From NCBI RefSeq assembly GCF_002159975.1, contig NZ_NFJR01000006.1, positions 161,600-225,599 on the forward strand: a stretch of 64,000 bases of DNA. Reading direction: 5' to 3'. Positions 37,662 to 47,114 of this stretch are shown piece after piece. Every line of letters begins with the position of its first letter. Within the stretch, counting starts at the first letter, position 1. This stretch comes from Barnesiella sp. An22 (GTDB lineage Bacteria > Bacteroidota > Bacteroidia > Bacteroidales > Barnesiellaceae). The notes under the pieces are model-generated. The model did not search any database. It was not told where the DNA came from and saw only the letters and a list, made by a program, of their open reading frames with translations. The position numbers and the translations under genes are program-made.

Positions 37662-38651
37662 TTATTTCGCGTTGTATCCCCACACGAGGTAGAGAGAGCC
37701 CCAGGTAAATCCGGCACCGAAAGCCGTGAGTACCAGCTTGTCGCCGACTTTGAATTTATCTTCAAATTCGGCCATGCACAAGGGGATGGACGCTGCACTC
37801 GTATTGCCATACTTCTGGATGTTGACCAGCAACTTCTCTTCGGGAAGTTTCATACGGTCGGCGATAGCCTCGATAATACGCAGGTTGGCCTGGTGAGGGA
37901 TGAAGTAATCGATCGTATCGACCGTGAGACCGTTACGTTCCATCACCTTCTCCGACGAGGTGAGCATGTCGGTTACGGCGTGTTTGTACACGGCGCGACC
38001 CTCCTGATAGACGTAGTGCTCGTCGTTGTCGACCGTCTCGTGCGAAGCAGGATGAACAGCACCGCCAGCCTTCATCAGCAGGTGGGGCAAGCCCATACCG
38101 TCGGTATGCAGCACGGCATCGACGATACCTACCGGTTCGTCGGTGGGCTCGAGCATCACACAAGCGGCAGCATCGCCGAACAGCGGACAGGTCGAACGGT
38201 CTTTGTAGTTAACCATCGACGACATCTTCTCGGCAGCCAGCACCACTACGTGCTTGTACAAACCGCTCTTGATGTAAGCGGCACCCGACTGCAAGGCTAC
38301 GATAAAGCCGGCACATGCAGCCTGGATGTCATAACCATAGGCGGTCTTGATACCCAACTTCTCCAATACGATTGAAGCCGTAGAGGGGAAACGATAGTCG
38401 GGGTTGGAGGTTGCACAAATGAGCAGATCGACCTCTTCGGGTTTTACGCCGGTCTTCCGCAAAAGCTCGGCCACGGCTTTTTCACCCAAATCGGACGAGC
38501 CCGTACCTTCACCTTTCAAAATTCTGCGTTCCTTGATACCGACGCGAGTCGTAATCCACTCGTCGTTGGTATCGACCATGTGCGACAGTTCGTCGTTGGT
38601 CAGCACATAATCAGGGACATACGAGGCTATTCCCGTTATTTTAGCATTCAT
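37662..38651 (-). CDS. fabH: 3-oxoacyl-[ACP] synthase III
   Basis: 329 residues. The catalytic triad is visible: Cys in DIQAACAGFIVALQSGAAYI near 112, His in YFIPHQANLRIIEA near 255 and Asn in KYGNTSAASIPL near 285. KAS III condenses acetyl-CoA with malonyl-ACP and starts fatty-acid synthesis. It lies 67 bp downstream of rpmF, the common bacterial yceD-rpmF-fabH order. Confidence 0.97.
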   Translation of the reverse strand: MNAKITGIASYVPDYVLTNDELSHMVDTNDEWITTRVGIKERRILKGEGTGSSDLGEKAVAELLRKTGVKPEEVDLLICATSNPDYRFPSTASIVLEKLGIKTAYGYDIQAACAGFIVALQSGAAYIKSGLYKHVVVLAAEKMSSMVNYKDRSTCPLFGDAAACVMLEPTDEPVGIVDAVLHTDGMGLPHLLMKAGGAVHPASHETVDNDEHYVYQEGRAVYKHAVTDMLTSSEKVMERNGLTVDTIDYFIPHQANLRIIEAIADRMKLPEEKLLVNIQKYGNTSAASIPLCMAEFEDKFKVGDKLVLTAFGAGFTWGSLYLVWGYNAK

Positions 38652-38718
38652 AACTATAAAATCGGCTTAGTGTGTGAAAAAATGCCCTAAATCGCTTTAG
38701 GGCTCTACATATCGAAAC

Positions 38719-38904
38719 TTAGACTGCAGCCTCTTTTTCGATAGCCAATTTTCCTCTGTAATAGCCACACTCGCCACATACGGTGTGATATACATGCCAA
38801 GCACCACAGTTGGGGCAAACTGCCAAAGTAGGAGCAACTGCTTTGTCGTGAGTTCTTCTTTTGGCTGTTCTCGTTTTAGATTGTTTTCTTTTAGGATGTG
38901 CCAT
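38719..38904 (-). CDS. rpmF: 50S ribosomal protein L32
   Basis: 61 residues. MAHPKRKQSKTRTAKRRTHD at the N-terminus and two zinc-ribbon Cys pairs (CPNCGAWH, CGECGYYRG) are diagnostic. It is 11 bp downstream of the YceD-like gene. Confidence 0.98.
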   Translation of the reverse strand: MAHPKRKQSKTRTAKRRTHDKAVAPTLAVCPNCGAWHVYHTVCGECGYYRGKLAIEKEAAV

Positions 38905-38915
38905 TTTTCTATTAT

Positions 38916-39503
38916 TTAATTATTATCTATTATTTTCTTCAATTCGTCCCAACGGGGGTCGGTCATTGTCTCGCCTTCGTCGGGTACCACGTCTGCGATG
39001 TCCTCATCGTCAAACGCATCAAGGGCCTCGTCGTCGCCATCGTCCAGCGAGCGGGCCGTATGTTTGCGCAACTTAGCACTCATCGACTTGTTGCACTTCC
39101 CTGCCGGGTGAACGTGCTTCAAGGGAATTGTCAGCGCCACAAATTCGTACAAGAACCAGGCGATGTTCAACTCCCCGTCGCTCTCGGGAATCACTACCAC
39201 ATTATCGCTCTCCTCGCTGTATTCGCTACCGAATTTCACGAAAAGCGTCTCGTGGGTTTTTACCTCGTGATCCATGTCGTCGAGACAGCGATCACACGGA
39301 ATCTGAATCACTCCTTCCAAATCGAAATTCAATTCAAAAGAAGCCGCAGTCCGCTTCACGGTCAGCTTCACATTTACCTTCCCTTTTTGAACATCTTCTC
39401 CTTCGATATTCTTAAAGAACTCATTATCCAATACATACTCAAAATCCTGAGTACCTATCGGCATACTCTTGAGCGGTAATTTATAAGCACTAAATCGTCC
39501 CAA
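38916..39503 (-). CDS. yceD: DUF177/YceD-family protein
   Basis: 195 residues. The start codon is TTG at 39503 (rc of caa); no ATG or GTG fits in frame upstream and the next Met falls at residue 14. Family features are FELNFDLEGVIQIPCDRCLD near 60-80 with the conserved CDRC pair, and the C-terminal CNKSMSAKLRKH followed by DPRWDELKKI. YceD/DUF177 members are linked to 23S rRNA processing or stability in bacteria and plants. Acidic spacer DDGDDEALDAFDDED precedes the end. First gene of the rpmF-fabH cluster. Confidence 0.9.
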   Translation of the reverse strand: MGRFSAYKLPLKSMPIGTQDFEYVLDNEFFKNIEGEDVQKGKVNVKLTVKRTAASFELNFDLEGVIQIPCDRCLDDMDHEVKTHETLFVKFGSEYSEESDNVVVIPESDGELNIAWFLYEFVALTIPLKHVHPAGKCNKSMSAKLRKHTARSLDDGDDEALDAFDDEDIADVVPDEGETMTDPRWDELKKIIDNN

Positions 39504-39526
39504 TGCTATTTGTCGTTAAAACTGCG

Positions 39527-39534
39527 CAAAGGTA
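39527..39534 (-). promoter_or_regulatory. -7 element of the yceD-rpmF-fabH promoter
   Basis: TACCTTTG on the minus strand, 24 bp before the TTG start of yceD. No TTTG is found at the usual 19-21 bp further upstream. Confidence 0.5.
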
Positions 39535-39674
39535 TAAAAAATAATCGTTATAAATCAATCTTTTCGGGAGTTTTTATTTCATATTTAAAATTTTTCAATC
39601 CCGAAAGGGCCCGTTTCCATCGGGGAAGCGAAGCACAACGCTCGTCACTGTCGACCGATTGGGGGGTCACAAAG

Positions 39675-40829
39675 TCAGGCTACGCGCTTCAGCTCGATTC
39701 GGAAGGTAGTACCCTTGCCCACCTCCGACTCCTTCACAAAAATCCGACCGGCATGATACTCCTCGATGATGCGCTTGGCCAGCGTGAGGCCCAACCCCCA
39801 ACCGCGTTTCTTGGTCGTATAACCGGGATTGAACACCGTCTTGAAGTTTTTGCGGGCAATACCCTTGCCGGTATCCTTGATGTCGATATAGATCTGCTGC
39901 CTCTCCGAGGTCAGATATACATCGATGCGCCCCTCGCCGTTCATGGCGTCGACCGCATTCTTGCACAGATTTTCGATAACCCACTCAAACAGCGGCAGGC
40001 ACACCATGGCCCCCTCGGCATCCGATGGCAGATGGGTTGTTATCTGTACCTTGCTCGAGACCCGCCGACGCATGTACTCGGTGGCATTCTCGAGCACCTC
40101 GTTCACGTAAACCAGCTCCATCTCGGGCTTCGAACCTATCTTGGAGAAGCGTTCGGCTATGACCGAAAGCCGCTTCACATCCTTGTTCATATCAGACAGC
40201 AACGCCGGGTCTACCCCCGAAGCCTCCAGCAAATCCATCCACGCCATCAGCGACGATATGGGGGTGCCCAACTGGTGAGCCGTCTCCTTCGACAGCCCCA
40301 CCCACACCTTGTTCTGCTCGGCCTTCTTCGTGCTGATAAGTGCAAAATAGACAATCAGCACAAACAGCACCATCACTCCCAACTGCACATAGGGATAGAA
40401 CGAAAGCCGTTTCAGCAGGATAGAGTCGTCGTAGTAGAGATACTGTTTCTCGTCGCCACCCAGATTGATTTCGATCACATTCGAGCCACTCTGCAAATGA
40501 GCCAGCTTCCGCCGCAAATATTTCTCGGGATCAGTCTCAGGAAGATTCAAGTTGACATACTGATTTATCTCGCCATTCCCATCGACCAGAATAGCCGGTA
40601 TCGAGGTATTGCTCTGGATGACCTTCAGGATAAGCTCCATGCTCATCTCGGTCTTGTCGCTGGCCAACTCGCGAGTCGCCTCGGCCCAAATCTCCATCTT
40701 CTTGCGCTCCTCGACCGAGAGGTCCTCGACCAGATCGTTCGACACATAGAGCACCCCGCCGACCAGCAGCACCGATATCAACAGAAAAATCAACTTCCCT
40801 TTTTGCCGGAGATCATAAATATTTTGCAT
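39675..40829 (-). CDS. Membrane sensor histidine kinase
   Basis: 384 residues from MQNIYDLRQKGKLIFLL at 40829; 40844 is an alternative start. TM1 (about 13-32), a periplasmic segment, TM2 (about 190-210), then a kinase core with an unusual H-box GLSKETAHQLGTPISSLMAW near 230, N-box IENLCKNAVDAMNG near 310, and G boxes DIKDTGKGIARK and KKRGWGLGLTLAKRII. No HAMP domain or receiver is visible, and no response-regulator gene is adjacent. It is the last gene of the long minus-strand operon, 71 bp after the BatD-like gene; it may be an independent orphan kinase. Confidence 0.88.
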   Translation of the reverse strand: MQNIYDLRQKGKLIFLLISVLLVGGVLYVSNDLVEDLSVEERKKMEIWAEATRELASDKTEMSMELILKVIQSNTSIPAILVDGNGEINQYVNLNLPETDPEKYLRRKLAHLQSGSNVIEINLGGDEKQYLYYDDSILLKRLSFYPYVQLGVMVLFVLIVYFALISTKKAEQNKVWVGLSKETAHQLGTPISSLMAWMDLLEASGVDPALLSDMNKDVKRLSVIAERFSKIGSKPEMELVYVNEVLENATEYMRRRVSSKVQITTHLPSDAEGAMVCLPLFEWVIENLCKNAVDAMNGEGRIDVYLTSERQQIYIDIKDTGKGIARKNFKTVFNPGYTTKKRGWGLGLTLAKRIIEEYHAGRIFVKESEVGKGTTFRIELKRVA

Positions 40830-40900
40830 AGCCTCAAACCGCATTATATACATGTAATATATATAAGAACGGTGCGACCCGCCAAATATTATCCGACTGC

Positions 40901-42055
40901 TCATTTCGCACCTCCATACTCCCGCGCCCGGATGGCCTCGACTATCCAACGGAGATTGCGACGCGTATACCCAAAAGAGACAATCGAACTACGTCGGTCG
41001 AGATTATTCACGCTGTTGAGCCACACCCGACCGCTGTCATAGACAACAAATATATGTTCGCCCCAAGTGAAACTCCACATCGAGGGATTGGTATGGGCTA
41101 CGATACAGTCGTACCCCAGGTGGTCGATACTCCACTCGTGTACCTCGGCCAATTCGATAAAGAGGTTACCTATCTCCTCGATCGAAAGGCGGGTTGGCAC
41201 CTCTTCGAAGTCAAGCCGGTTGCGCTGCACATGAAACAGCAACAACGCCAGCAGTAACGGTATGCACAAAACCCATAAGGGCAACAATACACCCCAGGAA
41301 TAAATCAGGGAGAAAAGGTTGAACAACAGCATACAACACAAAATAAACACCATCAAAGAGGGCAGGGCATAGTGGGTCGTGGCCCAATCGGTCGTAAGCG
41401 GCAAATGCCGTGTGCGCAACACAAAGTCGGCCAGCGGTTCATCGCCCTCCTTATGAAAGAACAGCCAAAACAAAAACCACTCTGCCACAATACAGAAGAC
41501 GACAATGCCCACTAATATCCATCCCCACTCTGTGCCGGAAGCAGGAGTGTCGAAATCGTGATTTACGCGATAGCCCGACGGGGGAATATCGAGAATCACC
41601 ATTCCCTGGTCGTAAGCAATGTTGTCGAACGAAAGGTCTTTGCAACGAAACTCGTAGTGTCCGTCTGTCTCGAGTCGCAACGGATAAAAATAGCGGTAGC
41701 ACGAGGTCGTCTCTCCATTGCTGTAAACGGTTGAGCTACTGTTGCTGCGAGGGCGTATCGACCGGCCGTTGGCCACGATAATCGGGGGCTCGGCATCGGG
41801 CCGACGGTTGCACTCCAACACAAGCATGATGGCACTGCCTACCCGCAGGCTGTCGCCCCTGACTGAGAGTTCACACATTACCGAGGAGTCGACCGAATCG
41901 GCAGGCAGTATCCGGGACGAATAGGCTTTCTGATAAAGATCGGAAAAACCACTCAAAAAGTTGGCAATGATGGCCGAGTCGGACTCTTCGGCCCGAACGA
42001 ACACCGTCCAAACAGCCAGACAAACAACGACTATACACCGTTTCACGCTTCTCAT
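40901..42055 (-). CDS. Membrane protein with BatD-like N-terminal domain
   Basis: 384 residues from ATG 42055, fixed by a 4-bp ATGA overlap with the upstream lipoprotein gene. Signal peptide about 1-22. Residues about 45-160 resemble the BatD beta-domain: SVRGDSLRVGSAIMLVLECN, PPIIVANGRSIRPRSNSSST, YSNGETTSCYRYFYPLRLET, DGHYEF. Then a TM segment near 185-208, a loop, two adjacent TM segments (about 238-285), and a soluble C-terminus. BatD belongs to aerotolerance/MoxR-linked gene sets, but no MoxR ATPase or VWA genes are here. Function unknown. Confidence 0.7.
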   Translation of the reverse strand: MRSVKRCIVVVCLAVWTVFVRAEESDSAIIANFLSGFSDLYQKAYSSRILPADSVDSSVMCELSVRGDSLRVGSAIMLVLECNRRPDAEPPIIVANGRSIRPRSNSSSTVYSNGETTSCYRYFYPLRLETDGHYEFRCKDLSFDNIAYDQGMVILDIPPSGYRVNHDFDTPASGTEWGWILVGIVVFCIVAEWFLFWLFFHKEGDEPLADFVLRTRHLPLTTDWATTHYALPSLMVFILCCMLLFNLFSLIYSWGVLLPLWVLCIPLLLALLLFHVQRNRLDFEEVPTRLSIEEIGNLFIELAEVHEWSIDHLGYDCIVAHTNPSMWSFTWGEHIFVVYDSGRVWLNSVNNLDRRSSIVSFGYTRRNLRWIVEAIRAREYGGAK

Positions 42056-42687
42056 CTTTTTATCGGTGACGAATCGAGCAGAACTTCCTGAGGCAAATCG
42101 GCACACTCGCTCCAAAACAGGCCTTCTTCCTCATCGTCAATCCAATAGAGAGGCAACACCGTAGCTTCGTAACCAAAGATATAACGCTCGTTGGAAAGAC
42201 GGGGTATCAACAATATTTCGGCATTCTCTTCCATACGCTCGTCATAAGCGAACTTGACGGAGTAATAAATATACTCGATATGATTCGCCCGGGTCTCCAC
42301 GTCGACCGAAGAATCTTCGCCGCAGTCGGAACCGCCCTTTTTCTTGTGGGTTCTCGAGTCGAGCGAAAGGTTACCCAACTCCATCATCCCTTCGGGTACA
42401 TGAAAAATCATATCGACCGAGTAGAATTCCTTTTTCCATATCGCCTTGTAGGGAATGGCTACGCGCACCAATACCCAACACGAGTCGGCCGTCTTGACCG
42501 CCCGCTCGACAGTATACCGCACCTGCGGACGCTCAAGCGGTTTGAGCTGCTTATGCAGTTTCAATACCTCGGGGCTTACATCGTAGTCCATCGCCTCCAC
42601 CGCTGTTACCGGCTCGAGCGGGACGGTTGTTCTGCACCCCGCACAGAGGCACAACAGAACGACTACAAGCCAAACACTCTGTTTCAT
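42052..42687 (-). CDS. Predicted lipoprotein of unknown function
   Basis: 211 residues. Lipoprotein signal MKQSVWLVVVLLCLCAGC with lipobox Cys 18. I do not recognise the rest. It contains a lysine/cysteine stretch (THKKKGGSDCGEDSS) and several aromatic beta-like segments (HIEYIYYSVKFAYDERMEEN, RYIFGYEATVLPLYWID). Its last 4 bp overlap the BatD-like gene, so the two products are probably made together at the cell envelope. Confidence 0.7.
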   Translation of the reverse strand: MKQSVWLVVVLLCLCAGCRTTVPLEPVTAVEAMDYDVSPEVLKLHKQLKPLERPQVRYTVERAVKTADSCWVLVRVAIPYKAIWKKEFYSVDMIFHVPEGMMELGNLSLDSRTHKKKGGSDCGEDSSVDVETRANHIEYIYYSVKFAYDERMEENAEILLIPRLSNERYIFGYEATVLPLYWIDDEEEGLFWSECADLPQEVLLDSSPIKR

Positions 42688-42731
42688 CGCTTTCTATTTT
42701 TTTGAGGGTGTCACTTCTCTTATCATCCAAT

Positions 42732-43529
42732 TTACCAGGGATATTTCACCCACGGACTGTTCGCATCGGCCAGCAGCTTGTCGGCGGTATCTTTCATCAC
42801 CGAATTATAGGCCCGCTTACCGCCCCACAACGAGCGGCCTATCACGTAGCTCAGGGCCAGTTCCCGCCACGACGAGAACGCTCCGTGGGCCAGTTCGTTT
42901 GCCACATCTACATATTGCCAGGCCTCGGTCTCGGTAATATAGCCCATCTCGCAGCAGGCCCGTGCCAGAAAACAGATGCGTCCGGCATCCCACCCAACCA
43001 CGCCATAGCGACGAAGGTCGTCTTTCACGGTAATGACTTTGCACGCAAGCAGTTCATCGTAGGTATCCTGCAGGTTCTGGAGTTGAACGGTTATCTTGTC
43101 ATAATCCTCCTGCGAGGTCATGTTTTGCTGGAAGACCTCGTCCTGCTGTTTCGGATCGGTCAACAAGAAGGCCTGCCACACAAAAGGAAAGTAGTAGCGG
43201 TAACCTTTCTCGCACAGGTATTGCAGCTCTTCCACGGCCTCGGTACGACAGGTGATGCCCCACCACTCTCCCAGAATCTTGGGCAGTTCGCTGCGGATAC
43301 CCGTCTCAAGCGAATTTTGATAGGCCCCCTGTTGTGAAGCATAGAGGGCCCCCACGGCCAGCTTCCGACACTGCTCGTCGCTCAAGGTCGAGCGAGGATT
43401 GAGACAGACGGTCGTGAAAGCCCGGCGCAACTTGCGCACGGTACCGATAGCACTTTTGCCTTTTTTATAAATCCATATTCCACCACTCACGACAGCTATC
43501 GTGAGCATGATGTAAAATTCGTTACTCAT
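42732..43529 (-). CDS. DUF1266 protein, membrane-anchored
   Basis: 265 residues from MSNEFYIMLTIAVVSGGIWI at 43529, which gives an N-terminal membrane anchor. DUF1266 features are EWWGITCRTEAVEELQYLCE with GYRYYF, the WDAGRICFLARACCEMGYIT segment, FSSWRELALSYVIGRSLWGG and the terminal LLADANSPWVKYPW. E. coli members are YbeR/YbeU; the family has no assigned biochemical role. A related gene lies 33 bp upstream. Confidence 0.85.
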   Translation of the reverse strand: MSNEFYIMLTIAVVSGGIWIYKKGKSAIGTVRKLRRAFTTVCLNPRSTLSDEQCRKLAVGALYASQQGAYQNSLETGIRSELPKILGEWWGITCRTEAVEELQYLCEKGYRYYFPFVWQAFLLTDPKQQDEVFQQNMTSQEDYDKITVQLQNLQDTYDELLACKVITVKDDLRRYGVVGWDAGRICFLARACCEMGYITETEAWQYVDVANELAHGAFSSWRELALSYVIGRSLWGGKRAYNSVMKDTADKLLADANSPWVKYPW

Positions 43530-43562
43530 CGTCCATACAGTTTTTCGATTTCGCATTCTCTA

Positions 43563-44582
43563 TTACCAGGCTATCTGCCGCCAGGGCGAATCGTCCCGAC
43601 CGAGCAGCAGCGATGCTATCTCATAGGCGGTGTCGCAGTCGTCGGTATCGTCGTGCCAAACGCCGCGCCCCAACGTGTAGCTGAGCCCAAACTCCTGCCA
43701 CGACGAGAACTCCTGCCGGGCCACCTCGGCTCCCACCTGCATGATGTGCCACATCTCCTCCTCGGTGACATAACCGCACAGGTAGGCCCAACGCCCCAGA
43801 TTGACGACACGAACCAAATCCCAGGCTATCGCCGTGTGGGGGATTGTAGTCCTGTCGCAATATTCGTTCTGAATCATGTAGGCAACCATCTGACGCACCT
43901 CGTCGAGTTTTTCGCCCGGTTCAGAGTCGGCATCCTCCTCCCCGTCACTCAAGAGCACAGCCAGAGCTTCGTCGGCCTCGGCGTGGTGCCCCTCGTTCAA
44001 CAACCAGTTGACTGTCTCGATGACCGAGTTGCGGTCGGCAATCTCCCACCAGCTTTCGAGTTGAGCCTTGATGGTATCGATCTCGATTTGGCAATCGAGG
44101 GTATCGACACACTCGTCGTTATATACCAACAATGGTGCGGCCAAGGCCAGCACACGGAGTTGCTCGGGTGTCAACCGACTGTCGCCGCTGCGGCGTATCG
44201 TCCAGTCCTCGCCCAGAGCATCGAGAGCGAGATCGTTCATCTCACGGAGCTCCTGCTCCAGCGATCCATCCTGCATCTGCCGGTAAAAGTCCCCGGCCTG
44301 CGCCATATTCGCACGGGCAGTTTGTGCCACAGTATCGGCATCTACACCACCCAATGTTCCCATCGCGGCCTGTTGCCTCTGAATCTCTGCCAGGTTGGGT
44401 ACGGCTGCCTGCATCTGGGCCATAATCTGCGCCTGCATATCGCTCATGTCGGGCATTTCAAATCCCGGAATATTCCCATACATCGACTGTATCTGTTCCA
44501 TCGCCGCCCGCACCGAAGCCTCTTGTGCAGCCCGGGCTATCTCCTCCGGCGTGTGAGGGGTGTTCAATTCATCTTGTGCCAT
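43563..44582 (-). CDS. DUF1266 protein, cytoplasmic
   Basis: 339 residues, no signal or TM. Residues about 1-105 are Gln/Met/Ala-rich and helical (PDMSDMQAQIMAQMQAAVPN), likely a coiled coil. The DUF1266 part spans about 150-339: SWWEIADRNSVIETVNWLLN, GHHAEADEAL, WDLVRVVNLGRWAYLCGYVT, FSSWQEFGLSYTLGRGVWHD, ending LLGRDDSPWRQIAW. It is a paralogue of the gene just downstream, diverged enough that an old duplication or separate recruitment is possible. Confidence 0.85.
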   Translation of the reverse strand: MAQDELNTPHTPEEIARAAQEASVRAAMEQIQSMYGNIPGFEMPDMSDMQAQIMAQMQAAVPNLAEIQRQQAAMGTLGGVDADTVAQTARANMAQAGDFYRQMQDGSLEQELREMNDLALDALGEDWTIRRSGDSRLTPEQLRVLALAAPLLVYNDECVDTLDCQIEIDTIKAQLESWWEIADRNSVIETVNWLLNEGHHAEADEALAVLLSDGEEDADSEPGEKLDEVRQMVAYMIQNEYCDRTTIPHTAIAWDLVRVVNLGRWAYLCGYVTEEEMWHIMQVGAEVARQEFSSWQEFGLSYTLGRGVWHDDTDDCDTAYEIASLLLGRDDSPWRQIAW

Positions 44583-44606
44583 ATAAATAAGTATTTTAAG
44601 GTTCTG

Positions 44607-45581
44607 TTATCCTTCGGCTCCGGCATATAGCAGAGTTTCGACAATCTCGTTGAAACCCCGCTCGCCGGCATAATAGAGGGCCGTGTGTTGTAGGTTGTCG
44701 GCCACATTTACGGCAGCTCCGGCAGCTATCAACAACGACACCATCTCGTTGTCACCCAACCGGGCGGCCTGGATGAGCGGAGTCTCGCCCCGACTGTTGC
44801 GGGCATCGACATTTGCCCCTGCACCCAGCAAAGCCTTGCCTATAAAACGGTTGCCCGACAAAACGGCAGCATGCAGCGGAGCAGTCCCAACCAGCGAAGC
44901 CCGGTTGACATCGGCTCCAGCCGCAATCAGCAACTCGGCCAGAAAGAGGTTGCTCCGACCACAAGCCAACAGCAGAGGGGTCTCCCCTTCGTCGTTCATG
45001 GCATTGAGCTGAACCTTCGAATCGGCCAACAGGGTGCACACCACCTCTCCCTGGTCGTTATGGACCGCCTGATGCAGAGCCGTATTGCCCCGGCTGTCGC
45101 AAGCGGAGGCATGGTTCAACAACGACACCACCTCGCGCAATCCATGCGCGGTAGCATAGTCGAGTGCCGTATGCCCCGACTGGTCGGCCCGTCCGGTATC
45201 GGCCCCCAACCCGATGAGATAAAGAGCGGCATCGGTGCGTTTGTAATCGAGCAGCACCATGAGCGGCGTGCGTCCCTCGCGGTCGGTCGCATTCAAGTCG
45301 GCTCCATGCCGGGCCAGCAAGGCCACAATCTCCTTGTTCCCACTCTGTGCCGCAGCATGCAGGGGGCTTTCACTACGATTGTTGATCAAAGAGACATCGG
45401 CTCCCCGATCGAGCAACAGAGCCACCACATCGCGGTGCCCCTGCCGACAGGCGTAATAAAGAGGAGTATTCCCCTCGCCATCACGCTTATCGAGATTGAC
45501 ACCTCCCTTGTCGAGAAAAATGCGCACGATGCTCTTCTGTCCGTTGCGACAGGCATTGAGAAAAGTCAGGTTATTGTCCAT
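44607..45581 (-). CDS. Ankyrin-repeat protein
   Basis: 324 residues made almost wholly of about nine 33-residue ankyrin repeats (units such as GNTPLYYACRQGHRDVVALL and GRTPLMVLLDYKRTDAALYL). No signal peptide or other domain. Ankyrin stacks bind other proteins. A larger ankyrin gene lies 9 bp upstream and DUF1266 genes downstream. Confidence 0.93.
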   Translation of the reverse strand: MDNNLTFLNACRNGQKSIVRIFLDKGGVNLDKRDGEGNTPLYYACRQGHRDVVALLLDRGADVSLINNRSESPLHAAAQSGNKEIVALLARHGADLNATDREGRTPLMVLLDYKRTDAALYLIGLGADTGRADQSGHTALDYATAHGLREVVSLLNHASACDSRGNTALHQAVHNDQGEVVCTLLADSKVQLNAMNDEGETPLLLACGRSNLFLAELLIAAGADVNRASLVGTAPLHAAVLSGNRFIGKALLGAGANVDARNSRGETPLIQAARLGDNEMVSLLIAAGAAVNVADNLQHTALYYAGERGFNEIVETLLYAGAEG

Positions 45582-45590
45582 CGTTTGAGA

Positions 45591-47114
45591 TTAAGCATAT
45601 TTCAATAAAAGTTTCACCAGTCCTTCGTTGTTTCGGCGGGTGGCCCTGTCGAGCGGAGTCTCCCCCGCATTGTTGACAGCGGCAACCGACGGAACCCCAA
45701 AATCAAACAATAGTCGGGCCGCCTGTTTCGCCTCTGGAAGCGAATAACAGTCGGCGATATAGTGCAAGATGGTATTCCCTTCGCTGTCGACCGCCTGCAC
45801 ATCGGCTCCGGCTTCGAGCAAAAACTCCTCCATGGAACCACTGTGGAGGCCGCAGGTCTGACGGTTGAAGAGGTGCATCAACGACACCCGGCCCCGACAA
45901 TCGCGAGCGTTGACAGCGACACCCCGCTCGAGCAGACGGCGCAGGGCATAGAGGGCCAAGTCGTCACTCTCGTAACAGCATACAAGCATCAAGGCAGTCT
46001 CCCCTTTACCATTCACCGGGGCATCGGGGTTCCACCCTTTTTCCAGAAAAAGATTCAACAGAGGTCCGAAGGTCTCCATCCCAGAAGCATGCCGGCACCC
46101 TTTGTCGAGCCACTCGACAAAAGCAGTCTCGCCCCGCGAATTGCGGTAGTTGGGGTCAGCTCCGGCTCGAAGCAGCATCACAGCCGCTTCGACATTCTGC
46201 CAAGTGAGCGCACAAGCCAGCGGCGATTTCCCGTAAAAGTCGTTCATCTTCTCATACCCGCACTCGGTCTGCAGCTCGACACCCCATCGCAACAGGGCCG
46301 TGACCGCCGCCAAATCCTTGTAATACAATGCTTGGAAAATATCCATGCCTCCAGTCTCTTCGAGCGGTTCGCCCGATGCAGAGTCCTTACCCGAAAGCAA
46401 GGCACTCACCCACTTGGCGCCCCCTTCCATGGCCAGGTCGAAAGGTGTCCGTCCATAACTGTTCTTCTCGTCGGGGTCTATTCTCCCGTCGACCAGCAGA
46501 AGAGAAGCCGTACGATAGCAGCGTTCGGCCTCCTCGAGCTGCTCGTCCCGCTCGCGCAGAGTCTCCTCCTTGCGTCTTTCAGGGACCCAAGTATCTGCAA
46601 AGCGTGCTATCCCCGACTCCAACCGACGTAAACAAGCGGCCGTATCGACAGCCACACGGCATACAACGTGCAAAGCATTCTCGCCGTTGGAGTCGACCGA
46701 GTCGATACACCGTGCCGAACGGACCAACAGTTCAACCAAACGATGATGCCGATTCCGCACCGCCTCGATGAGAGCGGTCGTATTGCAGGCCGATCGGGTC
46801 ACACTGGCCCCTTGCTCCAACAATAACCGCGCAGCCTGACATATCCGTTCGCCAGTAAAGGTCCGCTCGCCAGATACAACAGCCAGGCAGTGCAAAGGGG
46901 TATATCCCCGACCGTCTCGCACATCGACCTTGGCACCCCGTATCAGCAACAACCCGATGGCCTCGACATCGACCTGCTCGGCAGCCAGATGCAGAGCCGT
47001 ACGGTCGTAAAAGTTGTCGTCCCGGTCGTCGAGTGGAACTTCGGCAAAAGCCTCCAGCAATTCCCCTCTGGGGACCTCGCAATCATACAGTTTATAAATG
47101 GCTTTGACTGTCAT
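45591..47114 (-). CDS. Large ankyrin-repeat protein
   Basis: 507 residues from ATG 47114 (MTVKAIYKLYDCEVPRGELL). About ten ankyrin repeats, some interrupted by insertions (residues about 150-200 with WVPERRKEETLRERDEQLEE, probably a helical hairpin). Repeat units include YDRTALHLAAEQVDVEAIGL and GNTILHYIADCYSLPEAKQA. Its start overlaps the preceding gene by 23 bp. Likely a cytoplasmic protein-binding scaffold. Confidence 0.9.
   Translation of the reverse strand: MTVKAIYKLYDCEVPRGELLEAFAEVPLDDRDDNFYDRTALHLAAEQVDVEAIGLLLIRGAKVDVRDGRGYTPLHCLAVVSGERTFTGERICQAARLLLEQGASVTRSACNTTALIEAVRNRHHRLVELLVRSARCIDSVDSNGENALHVVCRVAVDTAACLRRLESGIARFADTWVPERRKEETLRERDEQLEEAERCYRTASLLLVDGRIDPDEKNSYGRTPFDLAMEGGAKWVSALLSGKDSASGEPLEETGGMDIFQALYYKDLAAVTALLRWGVELQTECGYEKMNDFYGKSPLACALTWQNVEAAVMLLRAGADPNYRNSRGETAFVEWLDKGCRHASGMETFGPLLNLFLEKGWNPDAPVNGKGETALMLVCCYESDDLALYALRRLLERGVAVNARDCRGRVSLMHLFNRQTCGLHSGSMEEFLLEAGADVQAVDSEGNTILHYIADCYSLPEAKQAARLLFDFGVPSVAAVNNAGETPLDRATRRNNEGLVKLLLKYA

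Noticed and set aside
45582..45608. Ankyrin genes as one gene split by a frameshift
   Set aside because: Each has its own start and stop with a 9-bp gap, and the first ends within a complete repeat; two genes is the simpler reading.
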